The notes under the pieces: model-generated
The model's input: only the letters and a program-made list of their open reading frames with translations
Database searches by the model: none
What the model was told of the DNA's origin: nothing
Position numbers and translations under genes: made by a program
Shown here: piece by piece, positions 35,280 through 43,664 of the stretch
How the letters are laid out: each line of letters opens with the position of its first letter
How positions within the stretch are numbered: the stretch's first letter is position 1
Assembly (NCBI GenBank): GCA_964635055.1
Contig: CAZWMT010000019.1
Coordinates: forward strand, 1-64,000
Length of the DNA stretch: 64,000 bases
Direction: 5' to 3'
Origin: JAEUJM01 sp964635055
GTDB lineage: Bacteria > Actinomycetota > Acidimicrobiia > Acidimicrobiales > DATDAH01

Positions 35280-35936
35280 TCAGCCCCGCCCGGTCTGCTC
35301 GCGATCGCGGCGCTCGGACAGGCGGGTCGCGAAGACCGCAGCCTCGGTGCGGCGGCTCATGCCCAGCTTCGAGAGCAGGTTCGACACGTAGTTCTTGACC
35401 GTCTTCTCGGCCAGGAACATGCGCTCACCGATCTGGCGGTTGGTGAGCCCTTCGGCGATCAGGTCGAGGATGCGGCGCTCCTGGGTCGTGAGCGACGACA
35501 GCTCGTCGTCCTCGGGGGTGCGCAGCCGCTCGAGCACTCGCTCGGTGAGGGCCGGGTCGAGCAACGACTCGCCCGCTCCGACGCGCCGGATGCCGCCCAC
35601 CAGGTCGGTGCCCTTCACCTGCTTGAGCAGATAGCCCGCGGCACCGGCCATGATCGACGCGAAGAGGGCCTCGTCGTCGGCGAACGACGTGAGCATCAGG
35701 CACTGGATCTCGGGGTGCTTCGAGCGGATGTCGCGGCACACCTCGACGCCGTCGCCGTCCGGCAGGCGGACGTCGAGGACGGCGACGTCGGGCCGGGTGG
35801 CCGGGATGCGGCCGTAGGCCTCCTCGGCGGTGCCCGCCTCGCCCACGACCTCGAGGTCGTCCTCGGCCTCGATCAGGTCGCGTAGACCACGGCGGACAAC
35901 CTCGTGGTCGTCGAGCAGGAACACACGAACGGTCAT
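35280..35936 (-). CDS. devR: DevR/DosR-like response regulator
   Basis: A 218-residue NarL/FixJ-type regulator. The receiver has the acidic pair in VFLLDDHEVVRRGL, the phospho-acceptor Asp at about residue 55 in PDVAVLDVRLPDGDG, and LTSFADDEALFASIMAGAAGYLLKQVKG. The C-terminal HTH reads LTTQERRILDLIAEGLTNRQIGERMFLAEKTVKNYVSNLLSKLGM. The recognition helix KTVKNYVS matches that of mycobacterial DosR, whose contacts define GGGAC half-sites. It lies 63 bp from the divergent histidine kinase at 36000, and four DosR-like boxes lie in the surrounding 7 kb. Confidence 0.9.
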   Translation of the reverse strand: MTVRVFLLDDHEVVRRGLRDLIEAEDDLEVVGEAGTAEEAYGRIPATRPDVAVLDVRLPDGDGVEVCRDIRSKHPEIQCLMLTSFADDEALFASIMAGAAGYLLKQVKGTDLVGGIRRVGAGESLLDPALTERVLERLRTPEDDELSSLTTQERRILDLIAEGLTNRQIGERMFLAEKTVKNYVSNLLSKLGMSRRTEAAVFATRLSERRDREQTGRG

Positions 35937-35986
35937 GGGCACAGTCTGGCCCGTTCCCCACCTTCTCGCCGGGAGAGCCCCGTCGA

Positions 35987-35992
35987 TAACCT
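35987..35992 (+). promoter_or_regulatory. -10 element TAACCT, leaderless arrangement
   Basis: TAACCT lies 7 nt before the GTG at 36000, predicting a leaderless transcript for the histidine kinase and supporting that start over longer in-frame options. Confidence 0.5.
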
Positions 35993-35999
35993 CGCCGTC

Positions 36000-37130
36000 G
36001 TGTCCGTGCCCGCAGTGCCCTCGAGCATGCAGGAGCTGCTCGAGGCCGTCGCCGCCGTGGGCGCCGACCTCGACCTCCCGTCGATGCTGCAGCGCATCGT
36101 CGTGGCTGCGGCCGGTCTGGCCGATGCCCGCTATGGCGCGCTCGGGGTCCTCGACGAGGCGGGTACCGCCCTGTCCGAGTTCATCACCGTGGGGCTCGAC
36201 GACGCGCAGCGCCGGGCCATCGACCACGAACCCAAGGGCCACGGGGTGCTGGGCCTGCTCATCGTGGGCCACGAGCCCATCCGGCTCCCCGACATCGCCA
36301 AGCACCCCGACAGCTACGGGTTCCCCCCCGGGCACCCGCCGATGACGTCGTTCCTCGGGGTCCCGCTCCGGGTGCGCGACGAGGTGTTCGGCAACCTCTA
36401 CCTCACCGACAAGCGCTCGGGTGACGGGTTCACCGAGCTCGACGAGCTATTGGTGGTGGGCCTGTCGGTGGCCGCCGGCGTGGCCATCGAGAACGCCCGC
36501 CTGCACGCCCGGGTACAGGCCGCGGCCATCGTCGAGGACCGCGAGCGAATCGCCCGCGACCTGCACGACACCGTGATCCAGCGCCTCTTCGCCACGGGGC
36601 TGTCCCTGCAGGCGGCCATCCGGCTGGCCGAGCGCCCCGAGGTGGTCGACCGGATCGAGGCCGCGGTCGACGACCTGGACATCACCGTCAAGCACATCCG
36701 CACCGCCATCTTCGGTCTCGAGTCGTCGAGGCGACGGCAGGTGAAGGGCGCCCGCGCCGAGGTGGTCTCGCTCTGTCGTGAGGCCGCCGGTCCGCTGGGC
36801 TTCGAGCCACGGGTCACCTTCGACGGGCCCATCGATGCCTCGGTGCAGGGCTCCTTGGCGGTGGACCTGCTCTCCGCGGTCCGGGAGGCGCTGAGCAACG
36901 TGGCCCGTCATGCCCACGCGTCGCGGGTGGACGTGCGGCTGTACGTGGCGGATCACCACCTCAGCCTCGTGGTCATCGACGACGGACGCGGCCTGCCCGC
37001 CGACCTTGCCACCGGTGGTCGTGGCCTGCACAACCTGCGCGAGCGGGCCCAACGCCACGGGGGCTCGTTCGGCGTCGGCCCCGCGACACCGACCGGCACC
37101 CGCCTCGAATGGCGGGTGCCGGTGGGCTGA
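36000..37130 (+). CDS. devS: DevS/DosT-like single-GAF sensor histidine kinase
   Basis: A 376-residue cytoplasmic kinase. The GAF domain spans residues about 25-170 (ARYGALGVLDEAGTALSEF, GFPPGHPPMTSFLGVPLRVR, FGNLYLTDK). HisKA_3 follows with the phospho-His at about residue 189 in RIARDLHDTVIQRLF, then an HATPase domain (VREALSNVARHAHASRV, VVIDDGRGLP). Mycobacterial DevS has two GAF domains and binds haem in the first. Here there is one, and whether the His in GHPPM binds haem needs structural alignment. It should phosphorylate the divergently encoded DevR-like regulator. The leaderless GTG at 36000 is preferred. Confidence 0.88.
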   Translation: MSVPAVPSSMQELLEAVAAVGADLDLPSMLQRIVVAAAGLADARYGALGVLDEAGTALSEFITVGLDDAQRRAIDHEPKGHGVLGLLIVGHEPIRLPDIAKHPDSYGFPPGHPPMTSFLGVPLRVRDEVFGNLYLTDKRSGDGFTELDELLVVGLSVAAGVAIENARLHARVQAAAIVEDRERIARDLHDTVIQRLFATGLSLQAAIRLAERPEVVDRIEAAVDDLDITVKHIRTAIFGLESSRRRQVKGARAEVVSLCREAAGPLGFEPRVTFDGPIDASVQGSLAVDLLSAVREALSNVARHAHASRVDVRLYVADHHLSLVVIDDGRGLPADLATGGRGLHNLRERAQRHGGSFGVGPATPTGTRLEWRVPVG

Positions 37131-37145
37131 GCCTCCGCCCGTGGC

Positions 37146-38033
37146 TCAGGGGCCCGTGTGGGCGGGAGGTCGCGCCCGCAGCCGGCAGCCGGCGACGACA
37201 TCGGTCGGCACCGCGATGATGCGCTGGTCGCGACCCGCGGCCCACCAGCCGTCGTCGGCGAAGTCGGGCTCGGCGACGGCATCCGTGTCGGTGTCGGCCT
37301 CCGTGTCGGTGATGTCGCGGGCCAGCCCGGTGACGACCACGCACCACCCCCAGGGGTAGGTGGGACCGAGCGCGTCGACCTCGAAGGACACCACCGCGTC
37401 TCGCGCCGCGCGGTGGAGGCGACAGCCGGCCTGGGCCCGGAAGACCACCTGGTCGCGCCACAGGCGGTAGTCGACGGGCACCACCACCGGGAGCGCCCCC
37501 GACGTGACGCCGACCCGGCCCACGGTGGCGGTGCCGAGCAGCGCCAGGCACCGGCGCCGGGTCAGGACCTCGCCGCCGCTCTGGTCGAAGTCGATCGGGC
37601 CGAAGCGGGGGGCGGTGACGCTGAGGTCGGGCGGGCCCACGACCTCGTCATCGAGACCGTGCGACCCGAGCGTCCGGCGACGCGCGACGAACTCGCAGGC
37701 CTCCACGACGTCGTCGTCGAGCTCGACGCAGTGGGCGGCCCAGGCGGTGAAGGGGCTGGCCAGCGGTGTCCCGGCCAGCACCAGTGGGACACCCCGGTGC
37801 ACCAGATCGATCAGCCGCTCCTCGCACCACGGCACGCTCGAGAGGGCCCGGCCGGGGATGGACAGCACCACGTCGACGGTCTCGGCCTCGAAACGGCGCA
37901 CCGTCGTGTCCGGCCACATGAACGGGGTGCCGCTCTCGGGGGTGACGTGGCTCACGATGTGGCCCGCGGCGGCCAGCGCGACCGTGGCGGTGCCCACGGC
38001 CGGGGGGTCGGATCCCACGATCATCACGTGCAT
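37146..38033 (-). CDS. Fused Rossmann-like and PPOX flavin-binding protein
   Basis: A 295-residue fusion. Residues 1-125 (MHVMIVGSDPPAVGTATVAL, VPLVLAGTPLASPFTAWAAH) match the protein at 31995. Residues about 140-295 form a PPOX split barrel (TATVGRVGVTSGALPVVVPVDYRLWRDQVVFRAQAG, VVSFEVDALGP, WCVVVTGLARDI) that parallels the protein at 32578. The locus therefore has the same domain pair once fused and once split. It starts 11 nt after the universal stress gene on the same strand, so it probably shares that gene's DevR-like box. An acidic DTEADTDTDA insert lies near the C-terminus. Confidence 0.8.
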   Translation of the reverse strand: MHVMIVGSDPPAVGTATVALAAAGHIVSHVTPESGTPFMWPDTTVRRFEAETVDVVLSIPGRALSSVPWCEERLIDLVHRGVPLVLAGTPLASPFTAWAAHCVELDDDVVEACEFVARRRTLGSHGLDDEVVGPPDLSVTAPRFGPIDFDQSGGEVLTRRRCLALLGTATVGRVGVTSGALPVVVPVDYRLWRDQVVFRAQAGCRLHRAARDAVVSFEVDALGPTYPWGWCVVVTGLARDITDTEADTDTDAVAEPDFADDGWWAAGRDQRIIAVPTDVVAGCRLRARPPAHTGP

Positions 38034-38044
38034 GGCATCACCGG

Positions 38045-38533
38045 TCACGACTCGTTCGTCCGTGGTGACGGGATCACCGCCACCGGACGATGCGCGTGTT
38101 TCGTGCAGTACGAGCTGACCGAGCCCAGGAGCAGGCCGGCGAACCCACCCCGTCCCCGCGAGCCGACCACCAGCAGGTCGGCGTCCTCGGACAGCTCCAA
38201 CAGCACGTGTCGGGGGTGACCGTGCGCGGCCTCGCCGGTGACGGTGACGCCGAGGGCCTCGGCCTCGTCGGCCACCCGCGCGAGGATCCTGGCCAAGGTC
38301 TCCGAGGCGCCCTGGGCCAGGGCGGCGATGTCGACCGGCAGCGGCTCGACGCCGAGCGCCCCGGTCGCGGGCACCTCCCACGCCAGCACCGCGGTGACGT
38401 CCCAGTGGTGGGCGGCCGCCTCCCGGACCGCCCAGCGGAGGGCCCGCTCGGCGCCGGGTGAGTCGTCGACGCCGACGACGATGACGCCGGGAGAGGCCTG
38501 GGACCGACCGCCGGTCTGCGGGGTGTCACCCAT
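38045..38533 (-). CDS. Universal stress protein (UspA family)
   Basis: A 162-residue single-domain USP. VIVVGVDDSPGAERALRWAVREA is the N-terminal strand and helix. The ATP-binding signature G-x2-G-x9-G-S is complete in VVGSRGRGGFAGLLLGSVS, so it should bind nucleotide. The stop is 11 nt before the PPOX fusion gene. A DevR-like box lies 35 nt upstream of the ATG. In mycobacteria several UspA proteins belong to the DosR regulon. Confidence 0.93.
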   Translation of the reverse strand: MGDTPQTGGRSQASPGVIVVGVDDSPGAERALRWAVREAAAHHWDVTAVLAWEVPATGALGVEPLPVDIAALAQGASETLARILARVADEAEALGVTVTGEAAHGHPRHVLLELSEDADLLVVGSRGRGGFAGLLLGSVSSYCTKHAHRPVAVIPSPRTNES

Positions 38534-38568
38534 GGCTCGACGCTACGGGCCTGCCGCGGCGGGGGGCA

Positions 38569-38582
38569 GGGGCGAAAGTCCC
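38569..38582 (-). promoter_or_regulatory. DevR-box-like site 4
   Basis: On the plus strand GGGGCGAAAGTCCC, a full match to GGGNCGAANGNCCC. On the minus strand it reads GGGACTTTCGCCCC, close to one arm of the mycobacterial DosR box. It lies 35 nt before the universal stress protein ATG. Confidence 0.65.
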
Positions 38583-38634
38583 GATCTCGCGCTTGCTGAT
38601 GGCAGCGCCCCTCCGTAGCCTTCGATCGGTCCCC

Positions 38635-39324
38635 ATGGAGTCCGTCGTCCACCTCCGCGCCGCGGTCTCGCTGCTCGGGCGCTTCCCCGCCCTCGCCGGC
38701 GTCGACCTCGACGTCGGTCGGGGTGAGACGGTCGTGCTCCAGGGCCCGAACGGGGCGGGGAAGACCACCCTGCTGCGGTTGTGCGCCGGCCTGGCGCCGG
38801 TGGCGTCGGGCACGGCGGTGGTGCTGGGCCACGACCTCGTCGTCGACCGGAGGGCGGTGCGGCGCCACGTGGGGCTGCTCGGCCACGAGACCCACCTGTA
38901 CGACGAGCTCACCGTGGCCGACAACGTGACGTTCTGGGCCAGGGCGGCCCGGGCCGAGACGAGCGATGCCGAGGCGGCGATGGCCCGGCTGGGCCTCGAC
39001 GGCCGCCTCGCCGGCGTGGCCGTCGGCCGGCTCTCGGCCGGCCAGCGCCGGCGCACGGCCCTGGCGGTGCTGGTCGCGCGCCGGCCCGAGCTGTGGCTGC
39101 TGGACGAGCCCCACGCCGGCCTCGACCAGGACGGCCGCGACCTGCTGGACGGCCTCATCCGCGACGCCACCACGGCCGGCGCCACGGTGATGATGGCCTC
39201 CCACGAGCTCGACCGGGTGCAGGGCCTGGCCCCCCGGGTGGTGCACATCGCGGGTGGGGCGGTCGTCGCCGACCACCCGGCCGGCGACCTCGCCGACAGC
39301 ACCGAGGTGGCCCGTGTTCCGTGA
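38635..39324 (+). CDS. ccmA: Cytochrome c maturation ABC transporter ATPase CcmA
   Basis: A 229-residue ABC ATPase, first gene of the ccm operon. Walker A is LQGPNGAGKTTLLRLCAGL, the signature VGRLSAGQRRRTALA, Walker B LWLLDEPHAGLD, with the switch His in MMASHEL. With CcmB it forms the CcmABCD complex that releases holo-CcmE. The ATG at 38635 is the start of the conserved N-terminus. A TAGCCT -10 candidate lies 13 nt before it. It diverges from the universal stress gene by 101 bp. Confidence 0.9.
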   Translation: MESVVHLRAAVSLLGRFPALAGVDLDVGRGETVVLQGPNGAGKTTLLRLCAGLAPVASGTAVVLGHDLVVDRRAVRRHVGLLGHETHLYDELTVADNVTFWARAARAETSDAEAAMARLGLDGRLAGVAVGRLSAGQRRRTALAVLVARRPELWLLDEPHAGLDQDGRDLLDGLIRDATTAGATVMMASHELDRVQGLAPRVVHIAGGAVVADHPAGDLADSTEVARVP

Positions 39325-39982
39325 CGCCGCCCTGGTCGCCGGGAAGGACCTGCGTCTCGAGTGGCGCTCGCGCGTGGCCACCAACCAGGTCGCCCCGTTC
39401 GCGATCCTCGTGCTGATCCTGTTCGCGTTCGCCCTCGACCCTGATCGGGGCATCCTCGAGCGGGCCACCGCCGGCCTGTACTGGGTCACCGTCCTGTTCG
39501 CCGCCCTGCTGGCGCTGTCCCGCGCCTTCTCGGTCGAGGCCGCCGACGGCAACCGCGACGCGCTGCGCCTCTCGGGCCTCGACCCGGCCGGCATCTTCCT
39601 CGGCAAGGCCGCCGCCGTCGCGGTGGAGCTCCTCGCCCTCGAGGTGCTGCTGCTGGCGGGTGTGATGGTGCTCTACAACGCCGAGGTGCACGGCATGGGG
39701 CTCGTGGCGGTCACCTGCGTGACCGCGACCGCGGGGCTGGCGGCCAGCGGTAGCCTCTACGGCGTGCTCGCCGCCGGCTTGCGGGTGCGGGAAACCCTGC
39801 TCCCGCTCCTGTTGTTGCCAGTGGCGGCGCCCGTCCTCATCGGGGCGACGCGGGCATTCGAGGCCGCGTTCTCCGGCACCACGGGCGAAGGCTGGTCGTG
39901 GTGCACGCTGCTCGCAATCTTCGCCGTCATCTACACCGTGTTCGGGGTGCTCGCCTTCGGGCCCCTCTTGGAGGAGTCATGA
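39314..39982 (+). CDS. ccmB: Heme exporter membrane subunit CcmB
   Basis: A 222-residue integral membrane protein with about six hydrophobic helices (PFAILVLILFAFAL, LYWVTVLFAALLAL, and a C-terminal AIFAVIYTVFGVLAFGPL). The conserved segments RDAALVAGKDLRLEWRSR and DRGILERATAGLYWVTVLF match CcmB. The GTG at 39314 overlaps the ccmA end by 11 nt, and the stop overlaps ccmC by 4 nt. Confidence 0.88.
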   Translation: MFRDAALVAGKDLRLEWRSRVATNQVAPFAILVLILFAFALDPDRGILERATAGLYWVTVLFAALLALSRAFSVEAADGNRDALRLSGLDPAGIFLGKAAAVAVELLALEVLLLAGVMVLYNAEVHGMGLVAVTCVTATAGLAASGSLYGVLAAGLRVRETLLPLLLLPVAAPVLIGATRAFEAAFSGTTGEGWSWCTLLAIFAVIYTVFGVLAFGPLLEES

Positions 39983-40842
39983 ATCGAGACGCTGCGCAGC
40001 GCGGCGGTGCGGCGACACAGACCGAACCGGGCGCTCCGGCGGGCACGGGGTCGCCCTTCACCCGGGTGCTCGGTGCGGTCTGTCTGGTGGGCATCGCCGC
40101 GCTGTTGGCCTTCGGGCTGGTGTGGAGCGCGCCCGACGTGGTGCAGCGCGACGCCGTACGGATCATGTACGTCCACGTCCCGGTGTCGATCGTGGCCTTC
40201 CTGGCCTTCGGGGTCACCGCCCTCGGCAGTGCCCTGTACCTGTGGAAGAAGTCCCGCTTCTGGGACCTCACCGCCGGCGCGTCCGCGGAGGTCGGGGTGG
40301 TGTTCACCTCGCTCACCCTGCTCACCGGCATGTTGTGGGGCCGGCCCACCTGGGGGGTCTACTGGGTGTGGGACGCACGGCTCACCACCACCGCGCTGTT
40401 GCTGGTGCTGTTCCTCGGCTACCTGGCGGTGCGCCGCATCCCGTCCGAGCCCGACGTCCGGGCCAAGCGGGCGGCCATCGCCGGGCTCATCGCCTTCGTC
40501 GACGTCCCCATCGTCCACTACTCCACCGTGTGGTGGCGCACCCTGCACCAGGGCCCGACCATCACCCGCCTCGACCCCCAGATCGACGGGCTGATGCTGT
40601 TCAGCCTGATGCTCGGGATGGTGGTGATGCTGCTCGTCTACCTGTGGCTGCTGGTCCACCGCTTCCGCCTGGCCTACCTGGAGTCGCAGGTGGAGGACCT
40701 GGGCCTCGACGTCGCCCTGGCCGAGCGCCGCGCCGAGGCGGGCTCCGCCGGCGGGCGCCCGGCGGTGGACGCAGCCACCACGCCGGCGGGCACCTCGGTC
40801 GCCCCGCCGGCGCCACTCGTGTCCACGGGGGAGGAGCGATGA
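39979..40842 (+). CDS. ccmC: Heme-handling membrane protein CcmC
   Basis: A 287-residue six-helix membrane protein. It carries the tryptophan-rich haem-binding motif WGVYWVWDARLTT and flanking His residues (YVHVPVSIVAF, VPIVHYSTVWWRTLHQGP) expected of CcmC, which presents haem to CcmE. It has an extended cytoplasmic N-terminus and a hydrophilic C-terminal tail of about 60 residues. ATGA overlaps at both ends link it to ccmB and ccmD. Confidence 0.93.
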   Translation: MNRDAAQRGGAATQTEPGAPAGTGSPFTRVLGAVCLVGIAALLAFGLVWSAPDVVQRDAVRIMYVHVPVSIVAFLAFGVTALGSALYLWKKSRFWDLTAGASAEVGVVFTSLTLLTGMLWGRPTWGVYWVWDARLTTTALLLVLFLGYLAVRRIPSEPDVRAKRAAIAGLIAFVDVPIVHYSTVWWRTLHQGPTITRLDPQIDGLMLFSLMLGMVVMLLVYLWLLVHRFRLAYLESQVEDLGLDVALAERRAEAGSAGGRPAVDAATTPAGTSVAPPAPLVSTGEER

Positions 40843-40973
40843 CCGACGCCGGCTACGTGGCCGCGGCCTACCTGGCGGTCTTCGGCACGATCCTGCTCTA
40901 CACGCTGTGGGTGCTCATCCGAGGCCGGCGGCTCAGCCGCCAGGTGGCACCGGAGGACCGTCGATGGCTGTGA
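40839..40973 (+). CDS. ccmD: CcmD-like small membrane protein
   Basis: A 44-residue protein, MTDAGYVAAAYLAVF followed by GTILLYTLWVLIRGRR and a basic tail, with one transmembrane helix. Size, topology and position between ccmC and ccmE identify it as CcmD, which stabilises the CcmABC-CcmE interaction. Its ATG overlaps the ccmC stop by 4 nt and its end overlaps ccmE by 10 nt. Confidence 0.85.
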   Translation: MTDAGYVAAAYLAVFGTILLYTLWVLIRGRRLSRQVAPEDRRWL

Positions 40974-41542
40974 CGCCTCCGCCTCCGCCCCCGTCGGCCG
41001 GCGCCGACGAACTGGACGAGGACCTGCCGCCCGTCGACCTCGCCCCCCGCCCTGTCCGCACCGGCCGCCGTCGCACGCTGCCGGTGGTGCTGGCGCTGCT
41101 GGGGGTGCTGGGCGCACTTGCCTTCATCGCGGTGAAGAGCCTCGGCGACGCCTCGATGTTCTTCTACAACGCCGACGAGGCGGTGGCGCACCGCGACGAC
41201 CTGGGCGATCGGCGCTTCCGCCTGCAGGGCACGGTGGAGGAGGGCTCGGTCCACCAGACCGCGGGCACGGTCGAGTTCGTCGTCTTCTTCGGTGGGGCCG
41301 AGGTGGACGTCGTGCACCAGGGTGATCCGCCCGAGCTGTTCCAGCCCAACATCCCCGTGGTGCTCGAGGGCCGGTGGGACGGCGACCACTTCGCGAGCGA
41401 CCGCATCATGGTCAAGCACTCGTCGTCCTACGCGGAGGAGAACCCCGACCGCCTGGAGCCCGTCGACGCACCCGCCGCCGACGACCCCTCCGGCGGCGAG
41501 GGGTCCTCGGCCGACCCGTCCGCCGGCGCCGACACCCCGTGA
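40964..41542 (+). CDS. ccmE: Heme chaperone CcmE
   Basis: A 192-residue membrane-anchored haem chaperone. A Pro-rich cytoplasmic N-terminus precedes one transmembrane helix (TLPVVLALLGVLGALAFIAVK) and the periplasmic-type OB-fold (RFRLQGTVEEGSVH, VEFVVFFGGAEVDVVHQGDPP). The haem-attachment motif is HxxxY in IMVKHSSSYAEEN, the His type rather than the Cys variant. The C-terminal tail is acidic and disordered. Confidence 0.92.
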   Translation: MAVTPPPPPPSAGADELDEDLPPVDLAPRPVRTGRRRTLPVVLALLGVLGALAFIAVKSLGDASMFFYNADEAVAHRDDLGDRRFRLQGTVEEGSVHQTAGTVEFVVFFGGAEVDVVHQGDPPELFQPNIPVVLEGRWDGDHFASDRIMVKHSSSYAEENPDRLEPVDAPAADDPSGGEGSSADPSAGADTP

Positions 41543-41549
41543 TCCCTCG

Positions 41550-43664
41550 ATGAACGTCGCCCTGGGCTCCGCCGCGCTGTTGTTCGGCCTCGGGGCGTCG
41601 GTGCTCGGCGTCATCACCCTGGCGGTGGGCCTGGCCAAGGACCGGCCGAAGCTGCTGGTGTTGGGTCGCAGCTACGCGCTGTTGGCGTTCGTGGGCGCGA
41701 TCCTCGCCTTCGCGGTCATGGAGCGGGCCCTCATCACCCGTGACTTCACCGTGGCCTACGTGGCGCAGCACGGCAGCTCGAAGACGCCGCCGTTGTTCAA
41801 CTTCGCCACCCTCTGGGCCGCGCTCGAGGGCTCGATCCTGCTGTGGACGCTCATCCTCACCGGCTACCTGATGGCCATGATCCGGAAGTTCCGCGATCGC
41901 CTGGTCGACCCGCTCGTGGGCTGGGCCAACCTCACGATGCTGGTGATCTGCACGTTCTTCTTCGGGCTGATGGTGACGGTGGCCAAGCCCTTCGAGCTGT
42001 TCAACCCGGGCCCGGGCTTCGACGGGCCCGGGCCCAACCCGCTCCTGCAGAACCACATCCTGATGGCGTTCCACCCGCCGATGCTCTACCTGGGCTACGT
42101 GGGCTTCAGCGTGCCGTTCGCCTTCGCCATCGCCGCGCTCGTCACCGGCCGGCTGGGCGAGGGCTGGCTGGTCGAGACGCGGCGCTGGACGCTGTTCGCC
42201 TGGGGCTTCCTCACGGTGGGCATCGTGCTGGGTGCCTGGTGGTCCTACGAGGTGCTGGGGTGGGGTGGCTACTGGGCGTGGGACCCGGTCGAGAACGCGT
42301 CGTTCCTGCCGTGGCTCACCGGCACCGCCTACCTGCACTCGGTGATGGTGCAGGAGCGGCGGGGCATGCTGCGGGTCTGGAACCTGTCGCTGCTGTGTGC
42401 CACCTTCTCGCTCACCATCCTCGGCACCTTCCTCACCCGCTCGGGGGTGCTCGACTCCGTCCACGCCTTCACCGAGTCGGGCATCGGGCCGGCCATCCTC
42501 GGCTTCTTCGCCCTCACGGTGGCCGTCACCGTCGGGCTCATCGCGTGGCGGGGCGACCAGTTGCGCTCACCGGGGCGGATCGACTCGCCGCTGTCGCGCG
42601 AAGGCGCCTTCATGGCCAACAACCTGCTGTTCGCCGCGTTCGCCTTCGTGGTGCTGCTCGGCACGGTGTTCCCGCTGATCGTCGAGGCGGTCAACGGCGA
42701 CCGCATCTCGGTCGGCGTGCCCTACTTCAACCGCATGACCATGCCGATCGGGCTCACGTTGCTCTTCCTCATGGCCATCGCCCCCGTGCTGCCCTGGCGC
42801 AAGGCCAGCACCGAGTTGTTGCGGCACCGCCTCTACTGGCCGGCGTGGGTGGCCACCGGCACCCTGGTGGTGGCGGTGCTGATCGGTGCACGGGGCCTGG
42901 CGCCGCTGCTGGCGTTCTTCCTCGGCGGGTTCGCGGCCGGCTCGGCGATGCGCCAGGTGGTGCTGGCCACCCGCCGGCAGGGCTGGCGGGGCCTGGTGGG
43001 CCGGGCCAACGGCGGCATGATCGTGCACCTCGGCGTGGTGATCATCGCGGTGGCGTTCGCGGCCAGCCAGAGCTTCGCCCACCAGGGTGAGTTCCGGCTC
43101 TCCCCGGGCGACTCGGCCACGGTCGCGGGTCACCGGGTGACCTTCCTGGGCGTCGAGACGGTCGAGCGCCCCGAGAAGGTGGTGGTGCGGGCGCGGGTGC
43201 GGGTCGACGACGACGGCGTGTTCACCCCCGCGCTGAACCGCTTCCAGTTCGGGAGCCAGGCCATCGGCACCCCGTCGGTGCGGGTGGGCGTCGCGAACGA
43301 CGTGTACCTGGCCCTGCTGGCGTTGCCCGGCCAGGACGAGACCGGGCCCGGCAACGGTGGGGCCACGGGCGATGCGACCACGGGCGCGGCGGCAGACGGC
43401 GACACGCCCGCCGACGCCGTGTTGTTGCGGGTGATCGTGCAGCCGCTGATCGTCTGGCTGTGGATCGGCGGTGGCGTGATGGCCGCCGGCACCGTCCTGG
43501 CCGCGTGGCCCGGCCGTCGCCGCAAGCCCACCGACCCCGTGTCCGCGCCCATCGCGCTCGCCGCGGCGCCTCCCGGACGTGGCGGGGGTGGCGGCGCTGA
43601 TGGGGCGGGCGGTGATGACGGCGAGGCCCCGTCGGCCGCCGAGCCCGCGACGGTGGGCTCGTGA
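41550..43664 (+). CDS. ccmF: Cytochrome c haem lyase subunit CcmF
   Basis: A 704-residue polytopic membrane protein, the core of the haem-ligation complex with CcmH. It has the CcmF signature FNFATLWAALEGSILLW, the WWD haem-binding motif WGGYWAWDPVENASFLPW, and conserved His-bearing segments HPPMLYLGYVG and TFLTRSGVLDSVHAF. The C-terminal region has the usual non-membrane domain, with Gly-rich inserts. The ATG at 41550 follows the ccmE stop by 7 nt. Its 3' end overlaps the next GTG by 4 nt. Confidence 0.95.
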   Translation: MNVALGSAALLFGLGASVLGVITLAVGLAKDRPKLLVLGRSYALLAFVGAILAFAVMERALITRDFTVAYVAQHGSSKTPPLFNFATLWAALEGSILLWTLILTGYLMAMIRKFRDRLVDPLVGWANLTMLVICTFFFGLMVTVAKPFELFNPGPGFDGPGPNPLLQNHILMAFHPPMLYLGYVGFSVPFAFAIAALVTGRLGEGWLVETRRWTLFAWGFLTVGIVLGAWWSYEVLGWGGYWAWDPVENASFLPWLTGTAYLHSVMVQERRGMLRVWNLSLLCATFSLTILGTFLTRSGVLDSVHAFTESGIGPAILGFFALTVAVTVGLIAWRGDQLRSPGRIDSPLSREGAFMANNLLFAAFAFVVLLGTVFPLIVEAVNGDRISVGVPYFNRMTMPIGLTLLFLMAIAPVLPWRKASTELLRHRLYWPAWVATGTLVVAVLIGARGLAPLLAFFLGGFAAGSAMRQVVLATRRQGWRGLVGRANGGMIVHLGVVIIAVAFAASQSFAHQGEFRLSPGDSATVAGHRVTFLGVETVERPEKVVVRARVRVDDDGVFTPALNRFQFGSQAIGTPSVRVGVANDVYLALLALPGQDETGPGNGGATGDATTGAAADGDTPADAVLLRVIVQPLIVWLWIGGGVMAAGTVLAAWPGRRRKPTDPVSAPIALAAAPPGRGGGGGADGAGGDDGEAPSAAEPATVGS

